Assembly: GCA_009692045.1 (NCBI GenBank)
Contig: SIAA01000002.1
Span: forward strand, 60,348 to 124,347
Length of the DNA: 64,000 nucleotides
Direction of reading: 5' to 3'
DNA from: Phycisphaerales bacterium
Lineage (GTDB): Bacteria > Planctomycetota > Phycisphaerae > Phycisphaerales > SM1A02
The position numbers were made by a program, and so were the translations under genes. This document shows, piece after piece, positions 32,833-42,998 of the stretch. The first letter of the stretch is position 1, and each line of letters starts with the position of its first letter. A model generated the notes under the pieces. That model did not search any database. It saw nothing but the letters and a program-made list of their open reading frames with translations, and was not told where the DNA came from.

Positions 32833-35549
32833 GCTTTATCGGCTAGGTCACGGAGCACATCGAATGCCTGCAGGGGAGTGAGCGAGTCCAGCTTGAGGGC
32901 GCGCAGAGCCTCTACTGATGGATGAGGCAGATACTCCGTGAACAGCGAGAGTTGGCGAGGTTGGCTGACCTGGTTGGCCGAGTTGGCAAGGTCGGCCGAA
33001 CTGGTCTGGCCGCTCTGGCTCACCGTGAGTGACTCCATGATGCTGCGAGCGCGCGCCACTGTCAGGGGCGGAACTCCCGCGAGCACAGCGACGTGTATGC
33101 CGTAACTCTTGTCAGTGCTTCCCGGGCAGATCTGGTGGAGGAACACGATGCGGTCATTCCATTCGCGCACGGAAACATGCAGATTCGTGGCGCGGGGCTC
33201 CCTCTCAACAAGCCTGGTTATCTCGTGATAATGGGTAGCGAAGAGGGCGCGGCAGCCCCGCTGGGCCAGCGTTTCCGCGATGGCCCACGCCAGACTCAGC
33301 CCATCAAGAGTTCCTGTACCTCGGCCCACCTCATCCAGCACTATCAGGCTGCGATTCGTCGCGTGATTCAAGATGTTCGCCGTCTCGGTCATCTCAACCA
33401 TGAATGTCGATTGTCCCTCGTGGAGTTCATCACCTGACCCGAGTCGCGTGAAGACTCGATCGACCACGCCGAAGCGGGCACTCAGTGCGGGCACATAAGA
33501 ACCGCAGTGCGCCAGAAGCACCAGCAGAGCGTTCTGCCGAATGAAGGTGCTCTTGCCCGCCATGTTGGGGCCGGTGATCAGAGCTAGCGTGGCTTGTGTT
33601 TCCGACCCCGACCCGATACCGAGGAAGCAGTCGTTGGGCACGAAGGACTCACGGAGCAAGCGTTCTAGAACCGGGTGCCGGCCCTGCACTATCGCCAGCG
33701 ATTGGTCAGCACAGATCTCCGGCTTGCACCACTGGCCGCGCCGCGCGCAAGAGGCGAAGCACTGCAAGACATCTGCCTCGGCGATCTCGTCTGCCAGCCG
33801 GCTCAACGCGGCCGACTTGCCTGAGACGCTCTCCATGAGCGATTCAAACAACTCGCGCTCTCGATCGAAACTGCGTGCCTGCGATGAAAGGACACGCGTC
33901 TCGAACTCCTTCAGCTCCCTTGTCTCATAGCGTTCGGCACCTCGAAGTGTCTGCTTGCGAGCGAACTCGGCAGGGACGCGGGTGCTGTTGGCGCGAGAGA
34001 CCTCGATGTAGTAGCCGAACACGCGGTTATAGCCCACCTTCAGAGAGTCAATGCCGCTGCTCCGAGCCAGCTCCTGCTGGTACTTCGCCAGCCAACTATC
34101 GGCGTCGCTGTGCAGCAGCCGACACTCATCGAGAGCTGAGTCGAATCCCGCGCGGATCACGCCGCCTTCGCGCACATGAGACGGTGGGGCATCGCCGATG
34201 GCCCGCTCCAATAAGTCACGCAGCGGCGCTGTGGCCTCCGTGAGAGCGCTGACCTTCTGCGAGAGTTCCCTGAGTGCTGCCGAAGTCGCAGCCAGTTCGG
34301 CAAACCTGCCCGCGCCTCGCAGCGCCCGGCTCAGAGCCAGTAGATCGCGAGGAGTGGCGCGGCGCAAACAGCTGCGGGCGCAGATGCGCGCTAGGTCCTG
34401 AACCTGGCCGAGTGCCTCGCGACACTCCAGATGAAGGCGCTCGTCCGCGAGGAACGCGCCGACAACTCGCTGCCGGGCGCGGATGGCATCAGCCTCACAC
34501 AGGGGCGCGCACAGCCAGTCGCGCAGGAGCCGCTTGCCCATGGCGCTGCGGCACTCCTGCATTGACCCCAGTAGAGAGCCGTCGAGAGCGCCCGTGCGCA
34601 TGGTGCGCTCGACCTCGAGTGCGCGCAGACTCACGGCATCGATGATCAGTCGGTCACCGCGGCTGACCCGCGTGGGAACCCGCAGGTGCGAGAGAGTGTT
34701 GGCACGGCCGGGAACGCGCGGTTGAGAGGATGTGTTGTCTTGCGCTTCTGAGTCTGGCTCAGCTGTCGCAACCGCGGCCGATTGGCTCTGCTGCGCTTCC
34801 CGCAGGTAGCGCACGAGGGCTCCGCACGCTGCCGTTTCCAGAGAGTCGCTGCTGAGTCCGAGTCCCCGTAGCGAGGCGGTGCCATACTGCTCTTGCAGCG
34901 ATGCGCTCGCTTCACTCGATCTGAAGTACCAGCCCGCTCGCTCAGTCAGGGAGGCGCCTATGCCCTCGCACCATCTCTTGCCCCGGGGCCGAGTCTCCTC
35001 ATTGAGTTCACATAGAAGCACCTCCGCGGGAGCCAGTCGCGCCAACTCGTCATCCACCTCGGCGATCGCAGCGTTGGCTACGCTGAAGAAGCCAGTCGAC
35101 AGTTCGACGCAAGCAACAGCGGCGGCACCGCTCGCATCCACGGCGACACACGCGAGACGATTCTGGGCTCGATCATCCAGCAATGACTCATCTACTCGTG
35201 TGCCCGGAGTCACTACTCGAACCACGCCTCGCTCTACTAGGCCCTTGGAATCGCGCGGGTCCTGCAGTTGCTCGCATACGGCGACTCGGTGCCCTTGATC
35301 GACCAAACGGCGCAAGTAAGCCTCTGCGGCGTGATGGGGAACTCCGGCCATGGGTATGCCGCTGGTGCGCTCCGTGAGGGTGATCCCCAGAACGCGGTGC
35401 GCCAGTTGCGCATCCTCATCAAACATCTCATAGAAGTCACCCATTCGAAAAAACAAAATGCAATCTGGGTGTGCAGCCTTGAATCGCAGGTACTGCCGCA
35501 TTGCCGGCGTGTCGCGATTGGGTTGAGTTTGCTGGACTATCTGTGCCAC
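32814..35549 (-). CDS. mutS: DNA mismatch repair protein MutS
   Basis: This 911-residue protein recognises mismatches. The N-terminal domain has the mismatch-contacting [11 protein letters not shown] (Phe-X-Glu), then [10 protein letters not shown], connector and lever domains, the clamp ([17 protein letters not shown]), and the ATPase with Walker [29 protein letters not shown] and Walker [12 protein letters not shown]. It is about 60 residues longer than the E. coli protein because of an insert near residue 250. mutL is not in the window. Upstream the gene diverges from tRNA-Ala. Confidence 0.97.
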   Translation of the reverse strand: MAQIVQQTQPNRDTPAMRQYLRFKAAHPDCILFFRMGDFYEMFDEDAQLAHRVLGITLTERTSGIPMAGVPHHAAEAYLRRLVDQGHRVAVCEQLQDPRDSKGLVERGVVRVVTPGTRVDESLLDDRAQNRLACVAVDASGAAAVACVELSTGFFSVANAAIAEVDDELARLAPAEVLLCELNEETRPRGKRWCEGIGASLTERAGWYFRSSEASASLQEQYGTASLRGLGLSSDSLETAACGALVRYLREAQQSQSAAVATAEPDSEAQDNTSSQPRVPGRANTLSHLRVPTRVSRGDRLIIDAVSLRALEVERTMRTGALDGSLLGSMQECRSAMGKRLLRDWLCAPLCEADAIRARQRVVGAFLADERLHLECREALGQVQDLARICARSCLRRATPRDLLALSRALRGAGRFAELAATSAALRELSQKVSALTEATAPLRDLLERAIGDAPPSHVREGGVIRAGFDSALDECRLLHSDADSWLAKYQQELARSSGIDSLKVGYNRVFGYYIEVSRANSTRVPAEFARKQTLRGAERYETRELKEFETRVLSSQARSFDRERELFESLMESVSGKSAALSRLADEIAEADVLQCFASCARRGQWCKPEICADQSLAIVQGRHPVLERLLRESFVPNDCFLGIGSGSETQATLALITGPNMAGKSTFIRQNALLVLLAHCGSYVPALSARFGVVDRVFTRLGSGDELHEGQSTFMVEMTETANILNHATNRSLIVLDEVGRGTGTLDGLSLAWAIAETLAQRGCRALFATHYHEITRLVEREPRATNLHVSVREWNDRIVFLHQICPGSTDKSYGIHVAVLAGVPPLTVARARSIMESLTVSQSGQTSSADLANSANQVSQPRQLSLFTEYLPHPSVEALRALKLDSLTPLQAFDVLRDLADKATKPGG

Positions 35550-35583
35550 GCAGAGGCAAAAGTAGTCGAAGCGGGAGTTGAGG

Positions 35584-35631
35584 CGAAGGGATTACCTTCG
35601 TGCTCGCGAGGGAAAGTTTCCCCGTTATACT
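35584..35631. promoter_or_regulatory. Leader between mutS and tRNA-Ala with two palindromes and a -10
   Basis: CGAAGG (35584-35589) pairs with CCTTCG (35595-35600), and GGGAAA (35610-35615) pairs with TTTCCC (35617-35622). A -10 hexamer TATACT (35626-35631) follows, 12 bases before the tRNA start, so it probably drives tRNA-Ala. No good -35 is seen. Confidence 0.45.
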
Positions 35632-35643
35632 CACAACCCCATT

Positions 35644-35716
35644 GGGGTGGTAGCTCAACTGGGAGAGCGCCTGAATCGCATTCAGGAGGTTGTGAGTTCA
35701 ATCCTCATCCACTCCA
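35644..35716 (+). tRNA. tRNA-Ala (CGC)
   Basis: The 73-base cloverleaf has acceptor GGGGTGG/CCACTCC with a G3:U70 wobble pair, the alanine identity element. The D arm is GCTC/GAGC, the anticodon stem CCTGA/TCAGG holds loop ATCGCAT with anticodon CGC (reads GCG), and the T arm is GTGAG-TTCAATC-CTCAT. Discriminator A; CCA not encoded. Confidence 0.95.
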
Positions 35717-35837
35717 TTAGCCCGGCAGCGACTGCTCAGAGCGCAGTTTCGCCGCGGACAACTTCGCCGGCAGGTATTGTCCCTCCCGCTGAGCCGGCTA
35801 CGGGCTAGCAAGCAGACCCTCGATTTCCCTAGAACCA

Positions 35838-36770
35838 ATGACAGACTCCTACCAGTTGCTTCTATTGTCGGCGGGGGTCGCCGCTGTGTCTTTCTGTAGC
35901 GGATTGATACCCCTGTGGCTGCGCATGGGACACCGAACCACTCAGATTGTGCTGAGCGCTGTGGCGGGAGTGATGCTCGGCATCGGACTCCTTCACCTGC
36001 TGCCGCACGCGCTCGATGAAGCAATGGCGGCGGGGGGCGAGGGTGCTGACCCCGGCGAAGTGCTGGCATCGCTGGTACTCGCGCTCCTAGGCGGATTCTT
36101 GGTGATGTTCCTGTTGGAGCGATTCGTCTGTTACCACCATCACGATGGTGCTGAGGCTGAGGATGAATGCGAGCACGGTCATCGGCCTGCACATGCCCAC
36201 GGCGCGCATGCACTGCGCTCGAGCGGGGCGCTCGTCGGTCTCTCGATTCACAGCGTGCTTGAGGGAGTAGCTCTCGCCGCGGCCGTTAGCGCGGGCGGGG
36301 ATGCACCCCTGGCTCTCTCGCTTGGTACGGCAACCTGGCTGGCGATCGTTCTGCACAAGCCATTTGATGCCATGACGCTGGGGGCTTTGCTGGCACAAGC
36401 GGGCCGATCAGGCAGATACCGTTTCTTTGTCAATGCAGTGTTCGCACTGATGGCTCCCTTGGGTGCGCTGCTCTTTGCAGTGGGAGTCGAGGGAGAGGCC
36501 TATCCGCAACTGGTCGCGCTGGCGCTGGCGTTTTCAGCGGGCACATTCCTGTGCATCGCCTGCAGCGATCTGCTGCCTGAACTGCAGTTTCACGATCACG
36601 ACCGCGTGGCGCTTTCAGCCGCGCTCATCACGGGCGTCGTCATTGCCTGGGGAATCTCCCGCATTGAAGCGCACGCACATGGACACGGCGATCACGCTAC
36701 CGAGGAAGTCCACCAGCATTCCGATGCAACTGCGCCCCACCAACCTGATCCAACTGGAGTACTGCGATGA
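35838..36770 (+). CDS. ZIP-family metal transporter
   Basis: This 310-residue membrane protein has about eight helices with the ZIP pattern: HLLPHALDEA in the first half, a His-rich cytoplasmic loop (HGHRPAHAHGAHA near residue 115), then the pore motifs GLSIHSVLEGVALA and IVLHKPFDAMTLGALL. A second His-rich stretch (HAHGHGDHATEEVHQH) forms the C-terminus. It should move zinc or another divalent metal into the cytoplasm. Its stop overlaps the start of the next small gene by 4 bases. Confidence 0.9.
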   Translation: MTDSYQLLLLSAGVAAVSFCSGLIPLWLRMGHRTTQIVLSAVAGVMLGIGLLHLLPHALDEAMAAGGEGADPGEVLASLVLALLGGFLVMFLLERFVCYHHHDGAEAEDECEHGHRPAHAHGAHALRSSGALVGLSIHSVLEGVALAAAVSAGGDAPLALSLGTATWLAIVLHKPFDAMTLGALLAQAGRSGRYRFFVNAVFALMAPLGALLFAVGVEGEAYPQLVALALAFSAGTFLCIACSDLLPELQFHDHDRVALSAALITGVVIAWGISRIEAHAHGHGDHATEEVHQHSDATAPHQPDPTGVLR

Positions 36771-36949
36771 AGGCTGAAAAACTGTTGGCGGAACTGAATC
36801 GGCTGAGGGGCGATCTGGAGAAGGACCCCAAGGACCTCGAGTGGTTCACGCTCCACCATGTGTTCTGCTTTGTCTCCTATCGAATGGCGGAGCTCCAGAA
36901 ATACTTGGATGAATCCGTGAAGCCGGGCGATGAGCCCGAGAGCCGCTAG
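36767..36949 (+). CDS. Small 60-residue protein coupled to the ZIP transporter
   Basis: The ATG overlaps the ZIP stop codon (ATGA). The product is charged and helical (EKLLAELNRLRGDLEKDPKD, then LEWFTLHHVFCFVSYRMAELQKYLDE) with two His and one Cys that could touch metal. I know no family for it. Coupling suggests it is made together with the transporter. Confidence 0.62.
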   Translation: MKAEKLLAELNRLRGDLEKDPKDLEWFTLHHVFCFVSYRMAELQKYLDESVKPGDEPESR

Positions 36950-37063
36950 CGACAGTCCTGCCCCCTGAGCCCGCCGCCTAGGCTGCGGCGCTCTGCGAAT
37001 GCGGTGCCGGATCTGGCGGTTCGGCTCAACCTCATCGCTACCATTGCCAACTCTGAGAAAACT

Positions 37064-39916
37064 ATGCCCGAGACCGCCCGCGATTATCGATCGACATTAA
37101 ACCTTCCCAAGACTGCGTTCCCCATGAAGGCGAATCTGGCTCAGGCCGAGCCGATTACCGTGGCGAACTGGGAATCAGAGGGCAGGTACGACTCTCTCAT
37201 GAAGGCGACCGCCGGAGCGCCGAGCTTCGTGTTTCACGATGGTCCGCCCTATGCCAACGGCGCGATTCATGTGGGCCACATGCTCAACAAGGTCTTGAAG
37301 GACTTCATCGTTCGCGGACAGATCGCGGCGGGCTCTCACTGCCCCTATGTCCCGGGCTGGGATTGCCATGGACTTCCCATCGAACACAAGGTGATGGTTG
37401 AGGTCTTCAAGGATGCGAAGGCCGAGAAACTCGCGACTCTGAGCGACAGTGTTCGGCGCATGGCGATTCGACGCGAGTGCAAGGCATCGGCCGAGAAGTT
37501 CATGGGGCTGCAGGCCAAGCAGATGAAGCGATTGCTCACGCTTGCCGATTACGAGCATCCCTACGCCACCATGCAGCCGGAGTACGAGGCGGGGACCCTG
37601 GAGAACTTTGCCACGCTGGTAGAGCAGGGATTGGTGTTTCGTCAGCTCAAGCCGATTCACTGGTCGATCGCCAATCGCACCGCGCTCGCCGAAGCGGAGC
37701 TCGAGTATGAGGATCGCGAAGACCCCTCAGTGTTTGTGGACTTTGAGGCGACCGACGCCGCTGCAGTTGGCAATGCCTTCGGAGCCGAAGTCGAGTGCAC
37801 GCCGAGTTTCATGATCTGGACTACGACACCGTGGACTCTTCCTGCCAACCTCGCCATCGCCGTCCATCCCCGGCTCGAGTACTCGCTGGTGCATCTCGAT
37901 GGCGCGCTTTGCGTAGTTGCCAGTGCGCTTCTCCAGCGCGTAGTTGCGGCGATCGGCGCTGAGTCTGTCAAGGTCATCGCCGTGGGACCCGGCGCCAACC
38001 TTGTCGGGCTCAAGTACCGCCACCCATTCATGGATCGAGAAAGTCCTGTCGTCGCCGCCGAGTATGTGACTACCGAGGACGGCACCGGGCTCGTCCATAC
38101 TGCGCCGGGTCATGGCGAAGATGACTACCGAACTGGGCGTGCCAACGGTCTGGAGATCTACTGCCCCGTTCAAGGCGATGGAACCTTTGATGACACTGCG
38201 CCCGAGTGGTTGCGTGGCAAGACAGTGTGGGAGGGGAACCCCCTAGTCATCGAGTCGCTGCGTCAGAGCGGGCACCTAGTTCACACTGCGATGTTCTCTC
38301 ACTCCTATCCTCACGATTGGCGCAGCCACACTCCGGTGATTTTCCGCACAACTGAGCAGTGGTTCATCGGTGTTGATCGACCAATGCGCCGCGATGGACG
38401 CACGCTGCGCCAGGCCGCGCTGGAGTCAGTAGAGAAGTCCATTTCATTTGTGCCCCAGTGGGGACACAATCGATTGCGCGGCATGCTTGAGAGTCGGCCC
38501 GACTGGTGCATCTCGCGGCAACGATCGTGGGGGCTTCCTATTCCCTCCTTCGCGTTTCCCGACGGGAGCGTGCTCCTCACCCCCGCCAGCATTCGCGCCG
38601 TGGCGGTGGCCGTGCGCGCCCGCGGAAGTGACGCATGGTTCACCGAGGAGCCGGCAGAGCTGCTGGCTACCTATGACGCGAGCAAGGACCCCGATGCGCC
38701 GGAGGGGCTAACGGTCGCAACCCTCACCAAGATGTATGACATATTCGATGTCTGGTTTGAAGCGGGCTCAAGCTGGCACTCCGTGCTGCGCCAGCGCCAA
38801 CTCGGCTTTCCCAGCGAGGTCTATTTGGAAGGCAGTGATCAACATCGCGGCTGGTTCCAACTGTCGATGCTCCCCGCTCTGGGAGTCACGGGGCGCGCCC
38901 CCTTCAACACTCTGCTGACTCACGGCTTCATCGTTGATAAAGATGGTCGCAAGATGAGCAAGAGTCTGGGGAATGCTCTGGAAGTCGAGGACCTGCTCAA
39001 GGATTTCGGAGCGGATGTGTGCCGCTGGTGGGTCTCATCGGTGGCATACGACGGCGACATTCGCATGGACAAGGAACATGTCCGGCTTGCGGGCGAGAGC
39101 TATCGCAAAGTCCGCAATACCCTGCGATTCCTCCTGTCCAATCTCGATGGATTCACGCCGGCAGGGGAGTTGCCGCAGATTCAGCCGACATCTCTGGATG
39201 CCTGGGCTCTCGGCGAACTGCATCGCACTGGGAGTGAGGTCACCGCCGCCTTTCGCGCCTACGACTTCCGTGCCGCCCATCTGGCGATCTTCAACTTCTG
39301 TAATGACACGCTCTCGTCCATCTACTGCGCTGCCGCCAAGGATCGGCTCTACTGCGATGCCAAGAACGCCCCGAGGCGGCGCTGCACTCAGGCGGTAATG
39401 CATGAGTGCGTTAGGCGGTTGTGTGCTCTGCTGTGGCCCATCCTGCCCCACACTGCTGAAGAAGCTTGGCGGGCATTGGCTGCGAGTAGTGGTGAGTCCG
39501 CAACTGCCGCCGGTGTTGACATGGCGGCGATGCTGGAACTGGGCAAGTCCGGTAGTGCCGGTTCCAGTCCCAACAACTCTGCTCCCGATGCTCGGTGGCC
39601 GGCAGTACTTCTGACCCGCGCCAGTGTCCTTAGGGCTCTGGAGAGTGCCAAGGCGCGAGGCATTGAGAATCCGCTTGATGCGGGCGTGCGAATCGCGGAC
39701 CCGCAGGGCCTCTGGCAACCCTTCGCCGCCGACTTGGCCGATTTGTTCGGCGTCTCTCGCGTGGAACTGCTAGCAAGTGGTGAGGGGATAGAAGTCACAG
39801 ACCTGCGCAGTGAACCGCGCTGCGAGCGTTCGTGGCGGCGAGACGCATCGGTTCGCACCCGATCAGATGGTGGAGTGCTGAGTGATCGAGATGCCGCCGC
39901 GGTCGGTGTGGTCTGA
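37064..39916 (+). CDS. ileS: Isoleucyl-tRNA synthetase with degenerate C-terminal zinc finger
   Basis: This enzyme of about 950 residues charges tRNA-Ile. Motifs are the HIGH equivalent HVGHMLN near residue 68, PGWDCHGLPIEHKV, editing-domain blocks TTPWTLPANLAI and HTAPGHGEDDY, and KMSKSLGN near residue 630. The bacterial C-terminal zinc knuckle (CERCW and CxRC) is recognisable but reads RCERSWRR and LSDRDAAAV: three of four cysteines are gone. Start chosen at the ATG 37064 (MPETARDYRSTLNLPKT); a GTG at 37004 is possible. Confidence 0.95.
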   Translation: MPETARDYRSTLNLPKTAFPMKANLAQAEPITVANWESEGRYDSLMKATAGAPSFVFHDGPPYANGAIHVGHMLNKVLKDFIVRGQIAAGSHCPYVPGWDCHGLPIEHKVMVEVFKDAKAEKLATLSDSVRRMAIRRECKASAEKFMGLQAKQMKRLLTLADYEHPYATMQPEYEAGTLENFATLVEQGLVFRQLKPIHWSIANRTALAEAELEYEDREDPSVFVDFEATDAAAVGNAFGAEVECTPSFMIWTTTPWTLPANLAIAVHPRLEYSLVHLDGALCVVASALLQRVVAAIGAESVKVIAVGPGANLVGLKYRHPFMDRESPVVAAEYVTTEDGTGLVHTAPGHGEDDYRTGRANGLEIYCPVQGDGTFDDTAPEWLRGKTVWEGNPLVIESLRQSGHLVHTAMFSHSYPHDWRSHTPVIFRTTEQWFIGVDRPMRRDGRTLRQAALESVEKSISFVPQWGHNRLRGMLESRPDWCISRQRSWGLPIPSFAFPDGSVLLTPASIRAVAVAVRARGSDAWFTEEPAELLATYDASKDPDAPEGLTVATLTKMYDIFDVWFEAGSSWHSVLRQRQLGFPSEVYLEGSDQHRGWFQLSMLPALGVTGRAPFNTLLTHGFIVDKDGRKMSKSLGNALEVEDLLKDFGADVCRWWVSSVAYDGDIRMDKEHVRLAGESYRKVRNTLRFLLSNLDGFTPAGELPQIQPTSLDAWALGELHRTGSEVTAAFRAYDFRAAHLAIFNFCNDTLSSIYCAAAKDRLYCDAKNAPRRRCTQAVMHECVRRLCALLWPILPHTAEEAWRALAASSGESATAAGVDMAAMLELGKSGSAGSSPNNSAPDARWPAVLLTRASVLRALESAKARGIENPLDAGVRIADPQGLWQPFAADLADLFGVSRVELLASGEGIEVTDLRSEPRCERSWRRDASVRTRSDGGVLSDRDAAAVGVV

Positions 39917-39940
39917 GGCGCGTCTGACTATGCTTGTCCC

Positions 39941-40327
39941 ATGAGCGAACCGCTTCCCACGATCCCCTTCGATCACTTTGCCAAGCTTGATTTGCGCGTG
40001 GCCACCATCATTGCGGCTGAACTACATCCCAACGCCGACAAACTCCTCAAGTTGCGGCTCGATGATGGCACCCCCGATGGTCGACAGGTGTGCGCGGGAA
40101 TCAAGGCGTGGTACGAACCAGCCTCGCTAATCGGCCGTCAAGTGGTGATCGTGGCTAACTTGGAACCACGCACTATCAGAGGCGAAATCAGCAACGGGAT
40201 GGTGCTGTGTGCGAGCGACCTCAAGGGGATACCCCCAGTGGCTTCTGACAAACCAGGCGTCGAGGAGCGGGATGTAGTTCTGCTGGCACTCGCAGCGGCG
40301 GTGAAGCCAGGCTCGCGCGTTAGTTAG
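39941..40327 (+). CDS. tRNA-binding domain protein (MetRS C-terminal domain/Trbp111-like)
   Basis: This 128-residue OB-fold protein shows DLRVATIIAAELHPNADKLLKLRLD, RQVCAGI and VVIVANLEPRTIRGEISNGMVLCA, the pattern of the free tRNA-binding protein Trbp111 and of the C-terminal appendix of methionyl-tRNA synthetase. It probably binds the elbow of tRNAs and may help MetRS encoded elsewhere. It follows ileS after 24 bases and overlaps the convergent next gene by 8 bases. Confidence 0.88.
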   Translation: MSEPLPTIPFDHFAKLDLRVATIIAAELHPNADKLLKLRLDDGTPDGRQVCAGIKAWYEPASLIGRQVVIVANLEPRTIRGEISNGMVLCASDLKGIPPVASDKPGVEERDVVLLALAAAVKPGSRVS

Positions 40328-42239
40328 CCGGAGGCGTAGCGTCCGCCGCAGGATCGGCATCCTTTGACGAGTTCTCGCGGGTGAGCACGAATCCGTGCCG
40401 CGCTGCCAGCGCATCAAAGGTGTAGGCGGCGCGGGGATCGACCGACTCCATCGCGCTTTGCTCGCTTGCGGCACTCAAGCCACCTGATGGTGCCAGTCGT
40501 GCATACTCCTCGCGGGTCATGGGCGTGACTGAGTTGATCTGAAACACGAGGATGCCCATCTTGGATGGGACCTCGATTGCCAGGGTGCGATCTGTGAGAG
40601 GAAGTTGCCCTACCGGAGTTTCTGGTGGCAGCGCCATGGCCGCGCGCACGATGCGCTTGAGGACCTCAGCATCCGATCCGACACCCGGGATGGGGCTGGC
40701 GATGGACAGTCCGTAAGAAAGCAATCGAGGGTCGGCCTCGCGCAGTTCAGTTGCTTGATCAACCTTGGAGCCATAGGCACTCGCGAGCGTTTCCATTCCC
40801 TGGTCAACGCCCAAGGCCTTCATCCGCTCGGTATCGGCCGTGAGCGCCGCAAATCGATCAATCGCTGACACATCAGCCAGCACGGCATCACGAACTTCGC
40901 TGAGGCTCGCCGGTGCCCGTGACTTGTCGGTGGCAGTAACTCGGAAGAGAAACAGGGAGCCACTCGCAGAGTTGAACAGAACCGGAGCAGCAACCCGAGC
41001 CTGGGAGGGAATCGCGGAATCACCAGCAAACTCTCGGCTGGCCGCAGCCAGTTTGGAGGCATTCACCGGAGTCCTGCCGAACTTGTCAGTGGTCGCCGTT
41101 CCCAGTCCTTCGATCTTGTCGATTTCCGAGGGAAGCATCCAGCGGTCCGTGACTGCTGCCGGGGTTGCGGCAGGGACCCCAAACTTCTGGGAAATCTCGC
41201 TGGCCATCTGGGCGAAACTGACGGATCGGGCATCCCAGTCTGGGGGAAGTACCAAGACGCCGCTCTGCTGAGGGATGCCTCGAACGGCCATCTGTAACTT
41301 GTCAGATGCGAACTTGGAAATCTCCGACATGCGAGCCGCTACCAAAGAGTCCAGCAACTTGGTCCTTACCGAGTCGTGCATCGCTTCGTAGGTGGGCGAC
41401 TGAGCTCCGAGTGTGCTGGTGGCGAACTGCTCCGGATGCTCATGCCAGTACTTGCGCATGGCGATTTCCGAGAGGGCCCCACTGGTCTCGATGCCGCTGC
41501 GCACAGATGCAGCCGAAACCTCCAGCCACTCAATCTGAACTCGATCGGCAAGGCGATAACCGAAGCCCTTGCCGTCAGTAGGGGGAGACTTCTCTCCGTG
41601 CTCCTTCAGGTGAGTCTCAAGGCGCGCCTCATCCGCGATGGGAATGGAGATCGAAGCGGCACTGTGAGAGTCGATGAAGACGGCGCTGCCGCCCACCGCG
41701 AGCAGCAGTTCAGCGGCGCGTTGTTTCAGACGGTTGTCCGATATCGGGGGAGAACCGCTGGTGAGATTGATGAGCCGCTTTACTCCGGCAACCTTGGCCA
41801 ATGTCAGAAGGGTTTCATTGCCGCTCAGCCCGCTCTGTCCGGCCAGCACGCCTATCACCTGAGCTTCAGAAACTTTTTGCGCGGCACCAATAGCAGCAGC
41901 GGCGCGGAGACCCTCACCCATGCCACCGGTGAGCCCGGCCTGCTCCGCCTCGCGGGAGAGCAGATACCACTGAGCGGGATCCTTGCTGGCACCTAGCGTC
42001 TCGATGTACTGGTCCTTGAGAACATCAAGAAGGCGCATTTCCTTCTGGATTTCCTCGAGGTCGCCTAGGGTGACCTTCTTTCCCCCGTCGACCGTGGCCC
42101 AGGTGGTTCCTGAGAGCGCCATGAAACGCACCAGTTGCGTGGAGCCATCGGCAACCAGCCAAGAGATGAGGAGCAGGGTCATGCCGATGACCAGCGTCCA
42201 CTTGGCTAGTTTCTCATTCTTGCGCAGCAGTCGCAGCAT
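40320..42239 (-). CDS. Membrane-anchored PpiD/SurA-N-like protein without clear parvulin domain
   Basis: This 639-residue protein begins with a basic stretch and one membrane helix (KWTLVIGMTLLLISWLVADG), followed by a periplasmic part. The beginning (TWATVDGGKKVTLGDLEEIQKEMRLLDVLKDQ) and the helices after it follow the N-terminal chaperone layout of PpiD. I could not find the parvulin peptidyl-prolyl isomerase signature in the middle, so it may act only as a chaperone. The C-terminus is disordered. It may assist folding of exported proteins. Confidence 0.65.
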   Translation of the reverse strand: MLRLLRKNEKLAKWTLVIGMTLLLISWLVADGSTQLVRFMALSGTTWATVDGGKKVTLGDLEEIQKEMRLLDVLKDQYIETLGASKDPAQWYLLSREAEQAGLTGGMGEGLRAAAAIGAAQKVSEAQVIGVLAGQSGLSGNETLLTLAKVAGVKRLINLTSGSPPISDNRLKQRAAELLLAVGGSAVFIDSHSAASISIPIADEARLETHLKEHGEKSPPTDGKGFGYRLADRVQIEWLEVSAASVRSGIETSGALSEIAMRKYWHEHPEQFATSTLGAQSPTYEAMHDSVRTKLLDSLVAARMSEISKFASDKLQMAVRGIPQQSGVLVLPPDWDARSVSFAQMASEISQKFGVPAATPAAVTDRWMLPSEIDKIEGLGTATTDKFGRTPVNASKLAAASREFAGDSAIPSQARVAAPVLFNSASGSLFLFRVTATDKSRAPASLSEVRDAVLADVSAIDRFAALTADTERMKALGVDQGMETLASAYGSKVDQATELREADPRLLSYGLSIASPIPGVGSDAEVLKRIVRAAMALPPETPVGQLPLTDRTLAIEVPSKMGILVFQINSVTPMTREEYARLAPSGGLSAASEQSAMESVDPRAAYTFDALAARHGFVLTRENSSKDADPAADATPPAN

Positions 42240-42312
42240 CGCTAGCTCCCTATTTGACCGCAGGCCTCGCTCTTGGCTGGTCTCAGTTCGGCCGCCATCA
42301 CTCTGTCACTCG

Positions 42313-42912
42313 TCAGCGGTAGAACTCGACGATCAGGTTGGTGTTGACATCGAACGGTATTTGATCCGAGGTCGGAACAGTCAATACCTTGGCTGAGAGC
42401 TCAGCGGGATTGACCTCAAGCCAACCAGGAACGCTATGGCCAGCCATCGACTCCATCGCATCTCTAGATAACTTGTGTACGCCTTCGCGCAGTGTGATCA
42501 CATCGGTCGGAGAGATGGAGATGCTCGGTCGATCGCACTTGCGTCCGTTCAGAAGCACATGCCCGTGCACAACCAACTGGCGAGAAGCCCAGATGGTGCG
42601 AGCAAAACCGGCGCGACGAACGACATTGTCCAAGCGGCGCTCCAGCAGTTGCATGAGCACTTCGCCGGTGTTGCCTTTGCTGGCGGAAGCTTCCCGCATG
42701 TAGCGGCGGAACTGCCTCTCGAGAACGCCGTAGTGGTAACGGAGCTTCTGCTTCTCATCCTTGCGGATTCCATAAGCCTTGGGGCGACGGCCGCGGAAGC
42801 CGTGCATGCCGGGTGTCGTCAACTGACGCTTGGCGGTGTGCTTTGGGATGTCAGCGATGGGTACGCCGACGCGTCTGGACAACTTGACTTTGGGACCTGT
42901 GTATCGCGCCAT
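42313..42912 (-). CDS. rpsD: Ribosomal protein S4
   Basis: This 199-residue protein starts MARYTGPKVKLSRRVGV and contains GRRPKAYGIRKDEKQKLRYHYGVLERQFRRYM and the S4 RNA-binding domain (LLERRLDNVVRRAGFA, QLVVHGHVLLNGRKCDRPS). It nucleates assembly of the small subunit. It is the form without the N-terminal zinc knuckle. The usual partners rpsM, rpsK, rpoA and rplQ are absent, so it stands outside the alpha operon. Confidence 0.97.
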   Translation of the reverse strand: MARYTGPKVKLSRRVGVPIADIPKHTAKRQLTTPGMHGFRGRRPKAYGIRKDEKQKLRYHYGVLERQFRRYMREASASKGNTGEVLMQLLERRLDNVVRRAGFARTIWASRQLVVHGHVLLNGRKCDRPSISISPTDVITLREGVHKLSRDAMESMAGHSVPGWLEVNPAELSAKVLTVPTSDQIPFDVNTNLIVEFYR

Positions 42913-42998
42913 GGGGCTCCGTGGTGTTCGTTAGGGGAATCGGCGATTACACAGGAAAACACCCCTGCCGTCAAGGGCAAGGGAGGCGAGTTGGAGGG

